A DNA stretch of 64,000 nucleotides from Elgaria multicarinata webbii (GCF_023053635.1 NC_086180.1:92605447-92669446); one strand, 5' to 3'; shown: positions 11,301-23,447, counted from the first letter of the stretch. A program made the numbers and translations. Notes: a model not told the origin generated them from the sequence alone.

Positions 11301-12112
11301 TCCCATATTTCCGACATTTCTTTCTGCATTTTTTCTACCACCTTATCATATTTTAAGATCCTAGTATTCATCTTCCATCTTTTCGCCTCCCTATAATCTC
11401 TTTTTACTTTAAAATCAAGGCTTACCAATGCATGGTCCGTTACTTTAATTACCCCTAATTTCGTATTACATACCTTTGTTGCTAAATCCTTTGAGACAAA
11501 AATATAATCTATCCTAGAGAAAGATTTATGAACTGGAGAATAATATGTGTACCCGGGCTCCCCCATCCTAGTTAATCGCCATCCATCAACATAATCCTTC
11601 TCTTTTATCATTTTATTTAAAATTGTAATATTATTTCTTATTTCAAACCTTGTAGGGTTAGACCTGTCTACTCTTAAAATCATATTAAAATCTCCAGCTA
11701 AAATAACATACCCTCTTTTAAACTCCTCTATTTCCCTAAATAATTCTTTAAAACACTCTTTTTGTCTCTCATTTGGGGCATATACATTAATTGGTATAAT
11801 AATTACCTTCCAATTGCCCTTTCTCCAATATATCTCCCTTTCTCATCCTTTTTACTCTTTTCTATAATAAATCCATATTTTTTTTGGAAATTATTATAGC
11901 CACCCCATTTTTTTTGAGGTCCCCAGGGCCTTTTCATAATAGCCTGACCATTTTAAACGTATTTCATTCATACCTTCCTTAACTTGATGTGTTTCCTGCA
12001 GAAAGATAAAGTCGGCCCCCTCTTTATTTAAAAATTGCTCAATTCTCTTCCTTTTAACAACTGCCCCCAAACCTTTGACATTGAGTGTTGAAATTCGTGT
12101 CTTCTTATCCAT
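8350..12112 (-). pseudogene. L1 ORF2 (endonuclease + reverse transcriptase), broken
   Basis: Starts MDKKTRISTLNVKGLG at 12,112. Fragments in order: endonuclease N-terminus with FLQETH (12,112-11,894), endonuclease C-terminus with SRIDYIFVS and TDHALVSLDF (11,683-11,090), linker (11,067-10,756), finger/palm with LIPKPDKDLT and DSYRPISLINQ (10,771-10,520), RT core with RGTRQGCPLSPVLF and FADDTLL (10,338-9,631), then thumb and C-terminal region (9,386-8,955) and the Cys-rich end with HVWWECEFVQKLW (8,776-8,579). At least six frame breaks separate these. The L1-clade call rests on the Cys-rich C-terminus resembling mammalian L1 ORF2p, from memory. Confidence 0.9.
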
Positions 12113-12596
12113 AATCTTTTTGTTTAATTTCTTTTAGATCCCTTGTGCACCCCCACATTATTAACAAAAACATAAATTCTAACATATAACATATAAACAC
12201 TTTTAAAACTCCCCCTCCCCTTTTCCCCCTCAAACCCCCTCCCTCCCCTCCCCTCTCCCCCCTTTCCCCCCCTCTACTACTCCGTAGGTGGAACACCCCG
12301 GTCATGGCCAACAACCTTAAGGGGGGGGAAATGAAGCCCACAGTTCTGAGATGGCAAGCCTCCCACTCATTTTTTTAATTTTTTATTATCTCCCTTATAT
12401 CAAAGCTTTATTTCCCACTTGGGCCTGGACCTTCTTCCTCTCCTTCTTCTTGCTGAGATTACAAATCACTATCCATCCCCAGACTTCTCAGCAGCTCTAT
12501 TCCCTGCTCCAGTGATATTACTCTGTGCTGTTTTTCATCTCGTGTAAATCTCAGGTAACCCCATGAGTAAGCAATGCCCACCCGCTTAAGCTTTGC

Positions 12597-13395
12597 CTAA
12601 ATCGGTTTTACACTTCTTTTCCAGACAATGGTTTGCTGACAGAGATCATTGTAGATTTGGACTGGCGTATCTTGAAACTTCAACGTTGCAATTGATCTCA
12701 ATTTTTTCATAAATTGCTCCTTCTTATAATAATTGCCAAATTTAACCAAAATGTCTCTTGGCATAGCTCTTGATCTATTTCCAGCTACTCTGTGGATTCT
12801 GTCGATGTCCTGCTGCATTATATCAGTGTCGGGAACCAGCTCTTTGAGCCATCCTAAAATACTCATTCTCAAATTTTCATCTTGTATTTCAGGGAGATTT
12901 TTTATTTGAAGATTCCCCCGTTTTCCTTGATCTTCCAATTGAATCAGCCTCTTCTCATGCAGATCAAATTTAATGTTATGCTGAATTAACTGTTGTTCAT
13001 TCAAATCCACTTGTTTTGATATTTGATTAACTTCTGTTTTACTCTCTTTTACATCTTTCTCAACTTTTACAACTGAGGTATGTAAACCTTCCATTTTTTT
13101 GAAAACTTCTTCCTTGATCAGTTTCATTTCTTGAAGCATTGCTTTGCTGTTACTTTTAATGAATCAAGTTGGTCCGCAGTTCGTCGAGTGCTGATTTTGG
13201 CCCAATGCCAGCTTCTGCCACCATCTTTTCGCTTTGTTGCTGTTCACTGTTTTGTTTATTTTCCAGACCATTTTCTTCCCCGTTGCTATCACCAGGGGTG
13301 TCAATTTTAGTCAATCTTGCTGCCGAATGGTCTGAGGGGTGTGATTTTTCTCTCACCCAGGTGGGATTTTTAGCTTTATTTTTCCTTTTTGGCAT
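12597..13395 (-). pseudogene. L1 ORF1 (coiled coil + RRM nucleic-acid-binding protein), broken
   Basis: Starts MPKRKNKAKNPTW at 13,395. One frame runs to 13,156; a second continues as MLQEMKLIKEEVFKK from 13,139 to 12,597. The middle is a heptad-rich coiled coil (VEKDVKESKTEVNQISKQ). It is followed by GKRGNLQIKNLPE, equivalent to the RRM start of L1 ORF1p, and RIHRVAGNRSRAMPRDILVK, equivalent to the C-terminal domain. In L1, ORF1p trimerises and coats the RNA. The frame is interrupted near 13,140-13,156 and closes early near 12,597 compared with the related copy at 62,443-62,856. Confidence 0.88.
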
Positions 13396-13782
13396 TTAAT
13401 CTTCCGACGCTTCTAATTACTGGGCGGAAGTCGATCACATCAATAAATCACAACTTTTGATCCTTCCTTTGCCTCAGTTAATTCTTCTAGGTAATGATTA
13501 GTTACTATCTCTGCATTCTGATAACACTGTGATTTACAGCATGAAAGCCTCTCTTGGAGCTGTGTAGCTTCCCAAACCGAAAGTAAAAAAGGTTTAACAC
13601 TTTTACAGCTCTCTGAGAGATATTTCAAACTTTTCTGCTTGCAGAGATATTTCACCATTCATTATTATTATAAACAGAACTCACATGTCTTGCCAATTAG
13701 TGGAGATAATTGCGCTTCTAGGCTTTCTTTTCCGGAGCTGGGAAAAAGCCTACCACTCCATTGAACCGTCAGGCTCCGCCCC

Positions 13783-13800
13783 AAATACGTTGTCATTTTT
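13783..13800. repeat. L1 target-site duplication, right copy
   Basis: Identical to 8,160-8,177; followed by AAAG, so the nick lies in a TTT/AAAA context on the minus strand. Confidence 0.9.
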
Positions 13801-13930
13801 AAAGATAAAAAGATGAAATGTAGCACCATGATAGTTCTTATGTAGGGCTTTAAGCATGCCAAGGTTAAAACATATTAGTTCATCCCCTAATTTTTTTAAA
13901 GTTTGAGGTTATTAGGTGTTCCTTGGCCAT
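13801..13930. repeat. MITE-like repeat, part 2 (continues after the L1)
   Basis: Reads GATAAAAAGATGAAATG, GTAGCACCATGATAG and CATCCCCTAATTTTT, a second version of the block at 8,030-8,130. Removing the L1 brings two similar blocks next to each other. Confidence 0.45.
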
Positions 13931-14164
13931 TTGTTAATCAATTTTAAACTGCAATCCTGCTCCCTCAACTTCTGCTTCACTTTTTCCAGGGGGGTCATAA
14001 GCTGCTAAAAAGTCAGTAATAAATCTTCTTTGACATTTTATATCTTTCCTTTTCAGCTACTGTACTTAATACCTAGTGTTCCTCTATCTCTTCCTTCTGT
14101 AAGGTATCAAGAGCCCCAATATTACATCTTATCCATGCTGTTTAAACAAGACCTGGAGCTCAAC

Positions 14165-14290
14165 TGTAGGGTGACCGTATTTTGGAAACCAAAAAAGAGG
14201 ACAACATGGCCGCCCCCAGAGGGGCGTGCCCACCAACATGCCCAGCCCCCAAGGGGGCGTGCCCACCCAAACATGGCCTTGGTCACATGT
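14165..14290. repeat. Short repeat starting TAGGGTGACC
   Basis: TAGGGTGACCGTATTTTGG followed by GGGGCGTGCCCACC repeated twice around a central AAGGGGGCGTG. A second repeat with the same start (TAGGGTGACCAAATG) begins at 28,292. Family not identified. Confidence 0.4.
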
Positions 14291-16860
14291 CTGATTTCAC
14301 AGCACACAAACCTATTCTACATAACATCTTAATGTTAAATCACTGGAATAAAGAACAAGTGAGACATTCAATGTATCTGAAATTAACTTCACTCATTCCT
14401 ACTTTTGTAGCTTTCACTGTACTTTGAAGCTTTTGCTGTACTCTGTGTGATACAGTCTCCCTGTAAAGGAAGTCAGGGTCCACCTGACAACCCTGCAAGG
14501 TAGGCTCCTGGACCAAACATCCTAAACTCCCAAGTAACCCACCTCCCTGCCTTGTCCACAACCGGGACAAGCCAGATATTCAAGGGAATAAGACACAGAC
14601 ACACATTTAGGGACCAAAGCAATTTTATTGCAATCACTAAAACTACCACGCAATGCCTTGGTCAGTAAAACAGCCCCTTTTAAAATGGGGAAGGGAAGAA
14701 TAAGGGGGAAGGAGAATGTGGAAAAGGGAGAGTGAGGAAAGAAGGTGAGGGAAAGCTCTAATACTTAGCCATTACCCATACGCCCCCACACCCAGCCGAA
14801 GAACAGCTGGCCTTCTCCAGAATATCCACACACGTTAAAACATAAAAAAATCTTTCTAACTCCGGGAAACCTCCATTGGTTTCCATGGACCTGACCTTCC
14901 CACTTGACATACGCACGCACCTCCAAGGAAGATGGAGGATCTTCTTCATAGAGCTTTTTATCTCTTTTTGGGACCCCCTGTCCCATTACTTAGGCAGACC
15001 AACCAGTGCCTTTCCCAGGCTATGGCCCACCCCTCTCCCATAGGGGCCAAGCCACATCTTTTTCCCACAGCTGAATAATCTTCAGGTGCCGGTGGGAGTT
15101 GGACTGGCTTGAGACAGGGATAACCTTGGCTGGCAGCCACCAAAGCCTGGCACAGCCAGTTTGAACAACAAACCATAGACCATACCTAGGGGCAGATCTT
15201 ACAACCTTGCTGTACTTTCAACAGCAAGGTTAAAAGTACAGGTTTGCACCCCTGTCCTTCACACTCCCCTTCTCTCAAATATCTTTTCTGACTGCAAGTC
15301 CTTTACTGGATGACCATAGTCTCACTTTCCTAACTCTTTCCCATATCCATATTCACACATTCAGCATACTGCTACCACTGAACAAATGAAGTAGTTGACA
15401 AGTACAGAAAAATCTAGTACAACAAACAAGCATTCAGAAAGAGTATAAACTACTATTACCCTGCAAGCATCAGCCATGGAACAAAATGGACTAAAAGGCT
15501 AGCACCACTTAGCTTGTTTTAACTTCGATCAGACATAACAATAAAAATCAACAAAGAAAAACACACCTACCTCATTGACATAGCAATACCTAATGACAAA
15601 AATGTTGTAGAAGAGAACAAGAGAGAAAAATACCTCCAAGTTTGATAGATTCTGGCTCAAGGAGATCCCGGCTGAGAGGCTCTGGCTCAAGCTAGGTGTC
15701 AGGGCCGGGGTTTATGTTCAGCCTCTCCATTGGTTGTACTAGTGCTTTTTTCTGATGGAGAAGGTTTTCCTGCATGCTGATTAGGTTCATGACAGAAACA
15801 CTTCTGCAGAGAACCACTCTAGATATTACAGTAGTAGAATGAGAAATGATGGTGTGACATTCTGTAGAATTTTCTTGGATGTCTAGTTTGAATGCTTGTT
15901 TTCATGGGATGGCTTCAGGCACCAGAGTGTGTCTGCTGCCCTTTCCATCCATCAATCAGGCATGTCTGGTGTCAACCTAAAGAAGAAAACATATAAAGGT
16001 TTGGCACATAAGCCTCTGAATCTTTGCCTGCATTCTCTCTTCTCTCACCGGAATTACGGATATGGGCCAAGGATGGGGGTCCTACCACAATCTGTTGACC
16101 AGGTTTGACAACAAACAGCCTGTTGGCAAACTACAGCTTGAAAAACTCTTTGGACCTTGTGGATGTTGGCAATACTAGTCACCCAGCCTGTAGTAATTCC
16201 ATTCCATTAGTGAACAGGAATTTGTTCAGAGTTGTGAACATGAGTGGCTCCACCTTGATTTATTATCCTGAAGTGTGTGATATGCTAGAAATAGCCAGCT
16301 GCATTGTTCAGTTTGAAGACAATGGGGAGGAAACATTCATCCTAGATCTGGAAAATAACTGTCATGAATCATTAATAATGGTGTTCTAAGGGGCTACTCA
16401 TGTGATAACACTTATTTGTTCTGGGAAACGTCCAGAGTGATCCCATGACAGCTTTAAGGCACTCATGGATTGACTATATCCATAAAGGTACTGGGTCATC
16501 CCCCGAGTCACCCATTTTAAGAGTTTCATTCCCATCAAATTTTGTTTTGGATTATTCGTAGATATTTTAATACTTATTTTAAATCGTTTTTCTAATTTTA
16601 TGGATTGACTGGTTGTACTTTTGAGATCTGTATAATTAATAATTTAAATTACAATATTTATTGAAATATTGTCCTGTAGTTTGATTTGTAAGCCATCTTG
16701 GGAGGTGTTTTGCCCTGAGTGGTGGGCCCAGATGGATACTTAAGTGAAATAGTTGTGAAGCTCAAACACTTTACAGGAGCTGCTTAAAGGAAAACTGTAT
16801 TCAGTGCTTTTCTCTCAAGTTTCCCTTAAAACAGGTCTTGGATCAAACCCTCCCTTCCGC
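14291..16860. other. Unassigned DNA; possible minus-strand LTR-like region near 14,555-15,720
   Basis: A minus-strand AATAAAA (14,622-14,630) in a stretch opening TGTCCACAACCGGG suggests an LTR-type polyadenylation site, but no second LTR, primer-binding site or viral protein was found. From 15,720 to 16,860 there are only short frames without motifs, including a 94-residue frame at 16,105-16,389 that I do not recognise. Confidence 0.3.
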
Positions 16861-16873
16861 AACACACATGTGC

Positions 16874-16905
16874 GCACGCACGCACACACACACACACACA
16901 CACAC
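16874..16905 (+). repeat. (CA)n microsatellite
   Basis: Alternating CA with two CG interruptions at its start. It is translated into a His-Thr run in the open frame that continues into the L1 at 16,967. Confidence 0.95.
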
Positions 16906-16953
16906 TATTTCAGGAAAAATTCACCCATTAAATTCCTGTGCCAGATTGCTGTT

Positions 16954-19900
16954 AAAGGCACAGGCACAGAAACATGGGAAATAAATGAGAAGGGGGGAAC
17001 AAGAACGGCAGTGGTTTGGGATACCATGAAGGCTGTGTTTAGGGGGAATTGTATTAGGGAAATGTGTAATCTAAAAAGACAACAGGAGGTAAGGCAGGTT
17101 ACTTTAGAGAATGAGATAAGGAAGCTGGAAAATGAATATTGGCAAACTAAAAATAAATATAAATTAATAGAAGTACAGGCAAAAAAAAAGGAACTAGAAA
17201 ATATTAATTTAGAAGAGGTTCAGAGGAACTTAATTTATATGAAAAGGGAATACTTTCAAAATAGTAACAGGAACTCGAAGATGCTTGCCAAACTCACACA
17301 AAAGGAAAAAGCTAAAAATGGGATAGGGGCAGTAAAAAATAGGCAGGGTAATTATTGTCATATGATGAAGGGTAAAATAAAAATTTTTCAGCAATTTTTT
17401 GAAGATTTATACAAGGAAAGAGATATTCAAACGAAGAGGAAGGAAGAGTATGTGGGTAAATTTGTGAAAAAAGGATTAGAAAATGAGCATAAGAAAATTA
17501 TGGATAGTAACATACTGCAATGTGAAATAGAGGAGGTCATAGATCAGCTTAAAGTAGGGAAATCACCGGGGGTAGATGGCCTGGGACCAGAGTTTTATAA
17601 AAGATTTAAAACATTAATAGTGCCAAAGTTGTTGAAATTATATAATGCAATAATGGAAGGGGAGAAGATTCCAGAGTCATGGGAGCATTCTATAATAATT
17701 TTAATCCCGAAACCAGATAAGGATTTGACTCTCCCTGATTCATATAGACCAATTTCGTTAATAAATCAAGATGCCAAAATTTTTTCAACTATTTTGGCCA
17801 AAAGATTAAATAAATTTATAGCAAATTATGTAGGGGAAGACCAATGTGGTTTTATAGCAGGCAGACAGATGCATACATTAATAGGGAGAGTCTTAAATGT
17901 AATACAGGGGATAAAAAAGTCAAAGAATAAGGCGGGTATTTTAGCGCTAGATATTTTTAAGGCTTTTGATTGTGTGAGTTGGCAAACGTTAAAGTTGGTT
18001 TTAAACAAAATGGGATTTGGTAACAAATTCAGAGCAATAATAGAGCAGTTATACTCTAAAAACACAGCTGTAGTGGTAGTAAATGATGGAATAACGGATA
18101 AGATACGACTAGCCAGAGGGACAAGACAAGGATGCCCACTCTCGCCAGTCCTGTTTGTATTGGTGATGGAATTGTTGGCAAATGCAATAAGAGAAGATGG
18201 GGAGATAGAGGGGATAGGTACTAGAAAGAAAATTAAGTTGAATATGTTTGCAGATGATACATTGATGACTTTTAGAGATCCGATAAGCAAAATGGAAAGA
18301 ATTAGACAGCAGTTAAAAGAATTTGAAGAAGTTACGGGGTTAAGAATAAATTGGGCAAAATCCGAGTTGATGTTATTTAATTACACTAAAAAGGAAGAGA
18401 AGGAATGGGAAGGGAAGGCTTCAGTTTTGAATAGTAAAGAAAAAATTAAATATTTGGGTATTAAGATTACTAAAAATTTAGAAGATTTGGAAAGTGAAAA
18501 TTTAAATGGATTGAAAAAAGAGGTAATAGAAAAGCTAAAGAAGTATAAGAAACTGAATCTTTCTTGGTTTGGAAGAATAGCTCTAATAAAGATGAAAATT
18601 TTGCCAAAGATCAATTTTATTTTTAGGATGTTACCAATAAGAATTTCAGATTTAGAGTTAAAAAGTTGGCAAAATCTTATAAATAATTACTGCAATGCGG
18701 AGAAGAAAGCAAGAATTAACAAATCTAATTGGTATATAAATCAAAAGAAGGGTGGATTGGGTCTCCCGAACCTGGAGTACTATTATATAGCAAACAGGTT
18801 AAGACACATTGCTGAAGCAATTCTAGGGGTAGGGGACTTAGAATGGATGGAAGATAATACATTAGATAATATTGAGCTAAATTTGCAGAATGTTTTTTTT
18901 AAGGAAAAAGGGAAGGGTAATTGGCTTAATGAAATAGATAATTACTTTTTGAAGTTCCATTGGGAACTCTGGAATAAATATAAAAAGGAATTGCTTTCAA
19001 TTAATTCCCCTTTAACACCAGTGATAATGTTAAAGAAATTTCCTGAAAATTTAAAGAATAGATTAGGTAAAGTTTTAAAGGAGGAAAATAAAATGAGATT
19101 AAGTGAATGGTTAAAGGGGATGAATACAAGAGAGAGGATGGAAGATGTTTTAAAAGATTTGAAATTATCATGGTTAAACTATGGGCAATTGGAACAATGG
19201 ACTAAAAATTGGGTAAAAGAAAATAGAGAGTGTGGAGAGAAGACGAAATTTGAGGAATTAATTGAAAAAAAAGGGATTGATAAGGGACAAAATATAGGGA
19301 TAAAAGGGTTAATGAGTCAACTATACAATATATTAACTGAGAAAGGAGTGTGGGATAGCAGTGGGAAAGTGGTTTGGGAGACTGATTTGAAGATACAGAT
19401 AGGACAGCAGAGATGGGAGGGATTATGGAGACAGAGAGTGTTGAGAAATATGTCAGTAAGAATAAAGGAGAATTACTACAAACTGGTATGGAGGTGGTAT
19501 TTAACTCCGGTCAGATTAAATAAGATTAATAATCAGCTTTCAGCAGATTGTTGGAGGGGATGTGGTGAAAAAGGAACGTATTTACATATGTGGTGGGACT
19601 GTAAACATGTGCAAAAGTTGTGGAAGATGGTTTTTTATGAGATTGAGCAGATAGTGGGATTTAAAGTAGAAGTCACACCAAGGATTGCACTACTTTCACC
19701 GCAAGAAGAACTTAAATGTAATAAAGAAACGAAAGAGCTAATAACGAATCTGTTGACGGCTGTGAGACTGATTGTAGCCAGGAACTGGAAGATGCAAGGA
19801 GACTATTGTATTGAAGAATGGTATAAAGAAGTGTGGGACATTGCTATAAATGATAAATTGACATGTAATATTAAAATGAAAAAAGGTATAGCAAAAACAA

Positions 19901-20196
19901 ATGATTTTGAGGGTATATGGAAAAAGTTCCTGGAGTTTGTATTTTCTAAAGGCAGTGGGAAACCACCAACAGAAGAAACTATGAGTTTTTGGAAACAGGA
20001 ATGAGATCCCGAGGGGGGGGGGGAGCACTTATGTTTAGTATAAATATGTTTAATAGGCAAAATTTGAATATTTGATATTAAGGTAATTTTATGTATATGT
20101 AATAAGTGTTTTTTATTTGATGTTTTGTTGTTGTTATATGTTGTTGAATAAAATTTTAAAAAAATTAAAAAAAAAAAAAAAAAAAAGGCACAGGCA
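16954..20196 (+). mobile_element. 5'-truncated L1-clade LINE with 13-bp target duplication
   Basis: The duplication AAAGGCACAGGCA lies at 16,954-16,966 and 20,184-20,196, in a GTT/AAAG context that fits L1 endonuclease. The element body is 16,967-20,183 and lacks ORF1 and the endonuclease domain. The remaining ORF2 has no stop to 20,004. The 3' UTR is only about 150 bp, with AATAAA just before a 20-base A-rich tail. The perfect duplication, long tail and unbroken frame make this the youngest of the three L1 copies here. It cannot be autonomous because the 5' half is missing. Confidence 0.95.
16967..20004 (+). pseudogene. L1 ORF2 C-terminal ~1,010 residues, uninterrupted
   Basis: The open frame actually begins in flanking DNA at 16,804, so its first ~54 residues (including a CA-repeat His-Thr run) are host sequence. 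The LINE part starts near ETWEINEKGG. Then come a linker rich in Lys/Glu, KSPGVDGLGPEFYKRF, LIPKPDKDLTLPDSYRPIS, QCGFIAGRQMH, ALDIFKAFDCVSW (palm Asp), RGTRQGCPLSPVLFVLVMEL and the catalytic FADDTLMTF near 18,250. The thumb and Cys-rich C-terminus (CWRGCGEKGTYLHMWWDC) follow. All RT catalytic Asp residues are present. It is a truncated LINE copy, not a host gene. Confidence 0.93.
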
Positions 20197-20312
20197 AGGG
20201 GCACATAAAAAACAACCAACCCTGGCAATCCTATTCCAGTGCTTTCCCCCATAGTAACAGTCCACTCATTTGTGGTAAGCACAGTCGCCTGGTTGCCATG
20301 ACATGCCCCCAG

Positions 20313-20377
20313 CCTATAGAGAGCTCCGGCTATTGGGCGGTATAGAGATGTAATAAATAAATAAATAGTGAATATAT
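20313..20377 (+). repeat. LINE/SINE 3' tail (GAGAGCTCCGGCTATTGGGC family)
   Basis: GAGAGCTCCGGCTATTGGGC, then GGTATAGAGATGTAATAAAT and an AAAT-repeat tail. Almost identical to 59,692-59,757, and present in reverse at 3,503-3,652. Confidence 0.7.
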
Positions 20378-21282
20378 TAACCTTTCCCTCTTTGAAGTTA
20401 AAACAGGACACCAGCATTTGTTACATCTAATAAATAACATTGTTAAGCACACCCCTATTCTCTGAGCAGTGAGAACACCAGGGGTGAAGTACTATCCAAG
20501 TTTAGTTTCCTTTAGAATGAAGTTACTGGAAGCTTACTGCTGTTTTCTAATATTTGCATTTATTTACAACTGTGTGGAGGCTCTCAGTTTAGCTGCCCAA
20601 CAGACACCCCAAAATCATCCAGAGCCCAGACCAGCTGGATGACATCATCCCCAGAGAAGGGAGTGAGGAGAAGAAAAACATGCTCCCTTTCTTGAAGGAG
20701 TGTCTGTCTGTTCCCTTAGCCTTTGTTAAAGGTAAGCTCCTTAACAACAGGAGGGTCCTGGGCAACTTATGACCTTAGTTGACTTTAAAGAGACTATGTC
20801 TAGAGATGATAAGTGTCGCCTAAGGCCTGCCCCCTCTTAGAATCAAGAACCACCAAGAGATGTAGTTTAGTCTGAACTACAATCTCATCACAGTGTCTTA
20901 CCTGATGCTAAGGGTTGGCAGATTAGTTCACTCACCAGGTGAAAAGCAGCCCTCTCCCACCATCAGGCTCATGGTCCTCTATGGCCCAGACTCCCTTTGG
21001 CTGGCTGGCCATTGCCTTCTGCCAAGGACACACACCGAGATCCTATGTGAGGCTGCCCCCAGCTGGTCTTTTTGTTTGGCCTTGTCTTTTCTTGTCTCCC
21101 TCAGTTCTTTGCTTTTCAGTCCACTGGCTGCTCTGAGCCTCACTTCCTTCTATGACTCCCTTAGTTTAGGGACCCTCTTTTGATTTGATTATCTGGAACT
21201 TCCCCCACATGAAAAGCATCTGCATCTTGGTCTCTAGGCTGGGTTCCTTTTACATGCTTTTCACCCAGACAAATGAGGCCTG
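20378..21282. other. No feature recognised
   Basis: No gene, RNA or known repeat was identified. The open frames around 20,893-21,183 are pyrimidine-biased and lack motifs. Confidence 0.35.
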
Positions 21283-21815
21283 TCTTGATGAGGTGTTTGC
21301 CCCAGGGTGGATCCGCAGCAGCCGCAGGTCACTGATAGGATGCAGCCGCTGCCATTGCGGAGCGTCCCGAGGCATTCTCCCAAAGCTCAGGTTTGAAAAA
21401 GTTGGGGATCTATTGCCTGGCTCCAGAGCTGCTTCGGAAGCATGTCTGGGCAGATGGTGGAACCTGATGGGTCACCATCTGGCCAGACAGGGGGGAGGGG
21501 TGGGCCAGTGAGCCGAATGGCCGCTGGCCTGCCTCTGCACTTCTCCGGCATGGGGAGAAGCCCCGAAAAGGTTTTTTAAAATGGGGATGCGAGGAGGCAC
21601 AGGTGCCACGGTGCACAGGTGCGGCACCTCCGAAGAAAAGAAAAGAAAAAGAAACAGAGAAACAAACAAACAAACACCCAGGGATGCGAGGCAGTGCTCC
21701 TCCTGGCTTGCAGACCCCCACATTCTCTCCTTCATATGTGGATAAGGCAAAGGAGCGCAAATGCAGGAGTTTGGGGGCTCACGGCGCAAAAGTGCCATTG
21801 TCAAGATGCAGCCAT
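21283..21815 (+). mobile_element. Non-autonomous DNA element (TCTTGATGAGG...TCAAGATGC)
   Basis: Starts TGTCTTGATGAGGTGTTTGC and ends CATTGTCAAGATGC, matching the interrupted copy at 3,995-7,416. The internal phrase CCAAAGCTCAGGTTTGAAAA is also found, diverged, near 38,295 and 56,050. An A/G-rich stretch (AAGAAAAG, AAACAAAC) lies at 21,635-21,680. Non-coding. Confidence 0.55.
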
Positions 21816-22984
21816 GAAGACCACAAAACTGGCTCTTGTGTTCCCAAAACTGGCTCTCAGTCCTGTTTGCTTGAAATCAGTATGTATACTTTCAACTTTC
21901 CATACTTATAACATAAGAATATTAGCAGCCTGGACAATTGGAGAGTAATACAGTCTGCACTGCAGAAAAAGAACCTTGAATTGATTGATCTGAAGTAAGT
22001 TGAATTGCTAATTTAATGCCCACCAGAAGGTGTAGTTTATGAGGTGACAGAATAGGGCACAATGTAGGCCCTTTAAATTTAAATTGTCCTTGTCACACTT
22101 ATTGGTGCAAGTCTCCCATCATTGGCTTTCTGACTGCTAGAGTCCTTTGTATTTCCTTCCATGACTCGGCCTTGACAGTTGGCGTTGTTCTACTGCCAAC
22201 TCCCACAGTATTGCTGTTGCAGGGTGGCAGCGAGTAGTCTTCACAGGAGGAGGCAGCACGGGCTTCCAGGTGGCCAGTCAGCTTGCTGGCCCAGCCCAGC
22301 CCGGCCCCCTGTCCCTCACTGTCTTCCGATTGTACGCTCTTACATGTGTTCCGTCTTACGCCACTTACGAGTCTTATGCCACTTAGTCTTAAGCCATCTT
22401 CTGACCTGTTTCATTGTCTAGAGCTCCCCAATAAAGCAGAGTTCCACATTGTCAAAGAGGGAACTCAGGAGCAATTGCATTGATGGCCCCTTGCCCCTCG
22501 CCATTCCATAGTGCGGCAAGGGCCTTGATAGAATTGCCTACTCTGACTACTGAACATTCCACCAGAGCATTCAGGAATTGCTTGGATTTCCTAAGTTTCT
22601 GGGGGCGGACCATCTTAATGGGTCCCCCCACCTCTGCAGGGAGTAACTGGCACTATGAAACCAATTTTCACCAGTAAGCGGGATAATTTCCACCCCACCC
22701 CCAATATCCATACCACCATCCAATCACACCCTGAAGCAAAGACCAAGTCAAGGGTATGCCCTGCCTAGGTGTTGGGCCAGTGACGTACTGAGACATCCCC
22801 ATAGTTATCACGGAGGACATGAAGTCCTGAGCTGGTCCTGCTAAGGCAGCCTAGCATTGTCGAAATAGACTTTCTGAGACTGGTATTTATGAACACGCAG
22901 TTTATTTCAGCATGCTGGAGTGACCTGGAAGGGGCAATGCCCCGGTGGACTCTGCCAGAACAACAAGTATGTGAGTTTCATAGT
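21816..22984. other. No feature recognised
   Basis: Contains one AATAAA (about 22,430) and pyrimidine-rich frames without motifs. The end near 22,860-22,980 has TTTATTTCAGCATGCTGG, which could be an LTR-type end on the minus strand, but I cannot support it. Confidence 0.3.
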
Positions 22985-23305
22985 AGGGATGCGCTCCGCT
23001 CCGTAACGGATCCTTGGATCCGAAGCAGGCTGACCCAGACCTCTGCAGCACGGTTTCAGAGTGGATCGGGGGAGGTTTGGAATGGTTCAGAACAGTTCGA
23101 AGCGATTTGGACCGTTCCGAAGCTCCGGACCCAGGTAAGTGGGGGAGGGGAGCTTACCTGGCTCCCCCATCCGCCGCGATCTGTGCAGCGATAGTGGCAG
23201 AGCCAGGTAAGGGGGGAGGGGGACTTACCTGCTACTGCCGCCGCCGCTGCAGTCCACGCAGTCCATGCCGGTTCAGGGATGGGGTGCACAGCCCTATCTC
23301 ACAGA
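22985..23305. repeat. GC-rich repeat starting TAGGGATGCGCTCCGC and ending GTGCACAGCCCTA
   Basis: TAGGGATGCG at the left and GTGCACAGCCCTATC at the right are imperfect inverted ends. Internal words GGATCCTTGGATCCGAAG and GTTCGAAGCGATTTGG are self-complementary. CAGGTAAG occurs three times in GC-rich surroundings. Similar GGGTGTG... starts occur at 40,565 and 62,893. Probably a non-autonomous DNA transposon; it does not look like a host CpG island. Confidence 0.45.
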
Positions 23306-23447
23306 GCACAAAGAAACAGCATTCTTCGGCCTAATTGCATACAGTTTGTGTACGTAAAGGCTTGCTTAAAGACTCACACTACACATTCCTAAATAGCCTT
23401 TTTGCCACCCACCTAAACACTTCTTCCTTCCTTCTGCGTATTTACAT

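Larger units (their letters stand above)
8178..13782 (-). mobile_element. Full-length L1-clade LINE, decayed
   Basis: 5.6 kb, minus strand, bounded by an 18-bp target duplication. The order 5'->3' is: 5' UTR of about 390 bp (13,396-13,782, starting GGCGGAGCCTGACGG), ORF1, ORF2, a very short 3' UTR with AATAAA, and a short A-tail at 8,178. Both ORFs match the copies at 16,967-20,183 and 57,175-62,892. Multiple stops and frameshifts show it is old and inactive. A run of Cs at about 9,427 is a likely slippage site. Confidence 0.92.

Noticed and set aside
16804-20004. 1,066-codon open frame as a novel host gene
   Set aside because: All but the first ~54 codons are L1 ORF2 with RT motifs, bounded by a 13-bp target duplication and an A-tail.
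22985-23305. CpG island / promoter of SH3TC1
   Set aside because: Inverted ends and similarity to other GC-rich repeats in the window; 14.5 kb from the first coding exon with no supporting signal.
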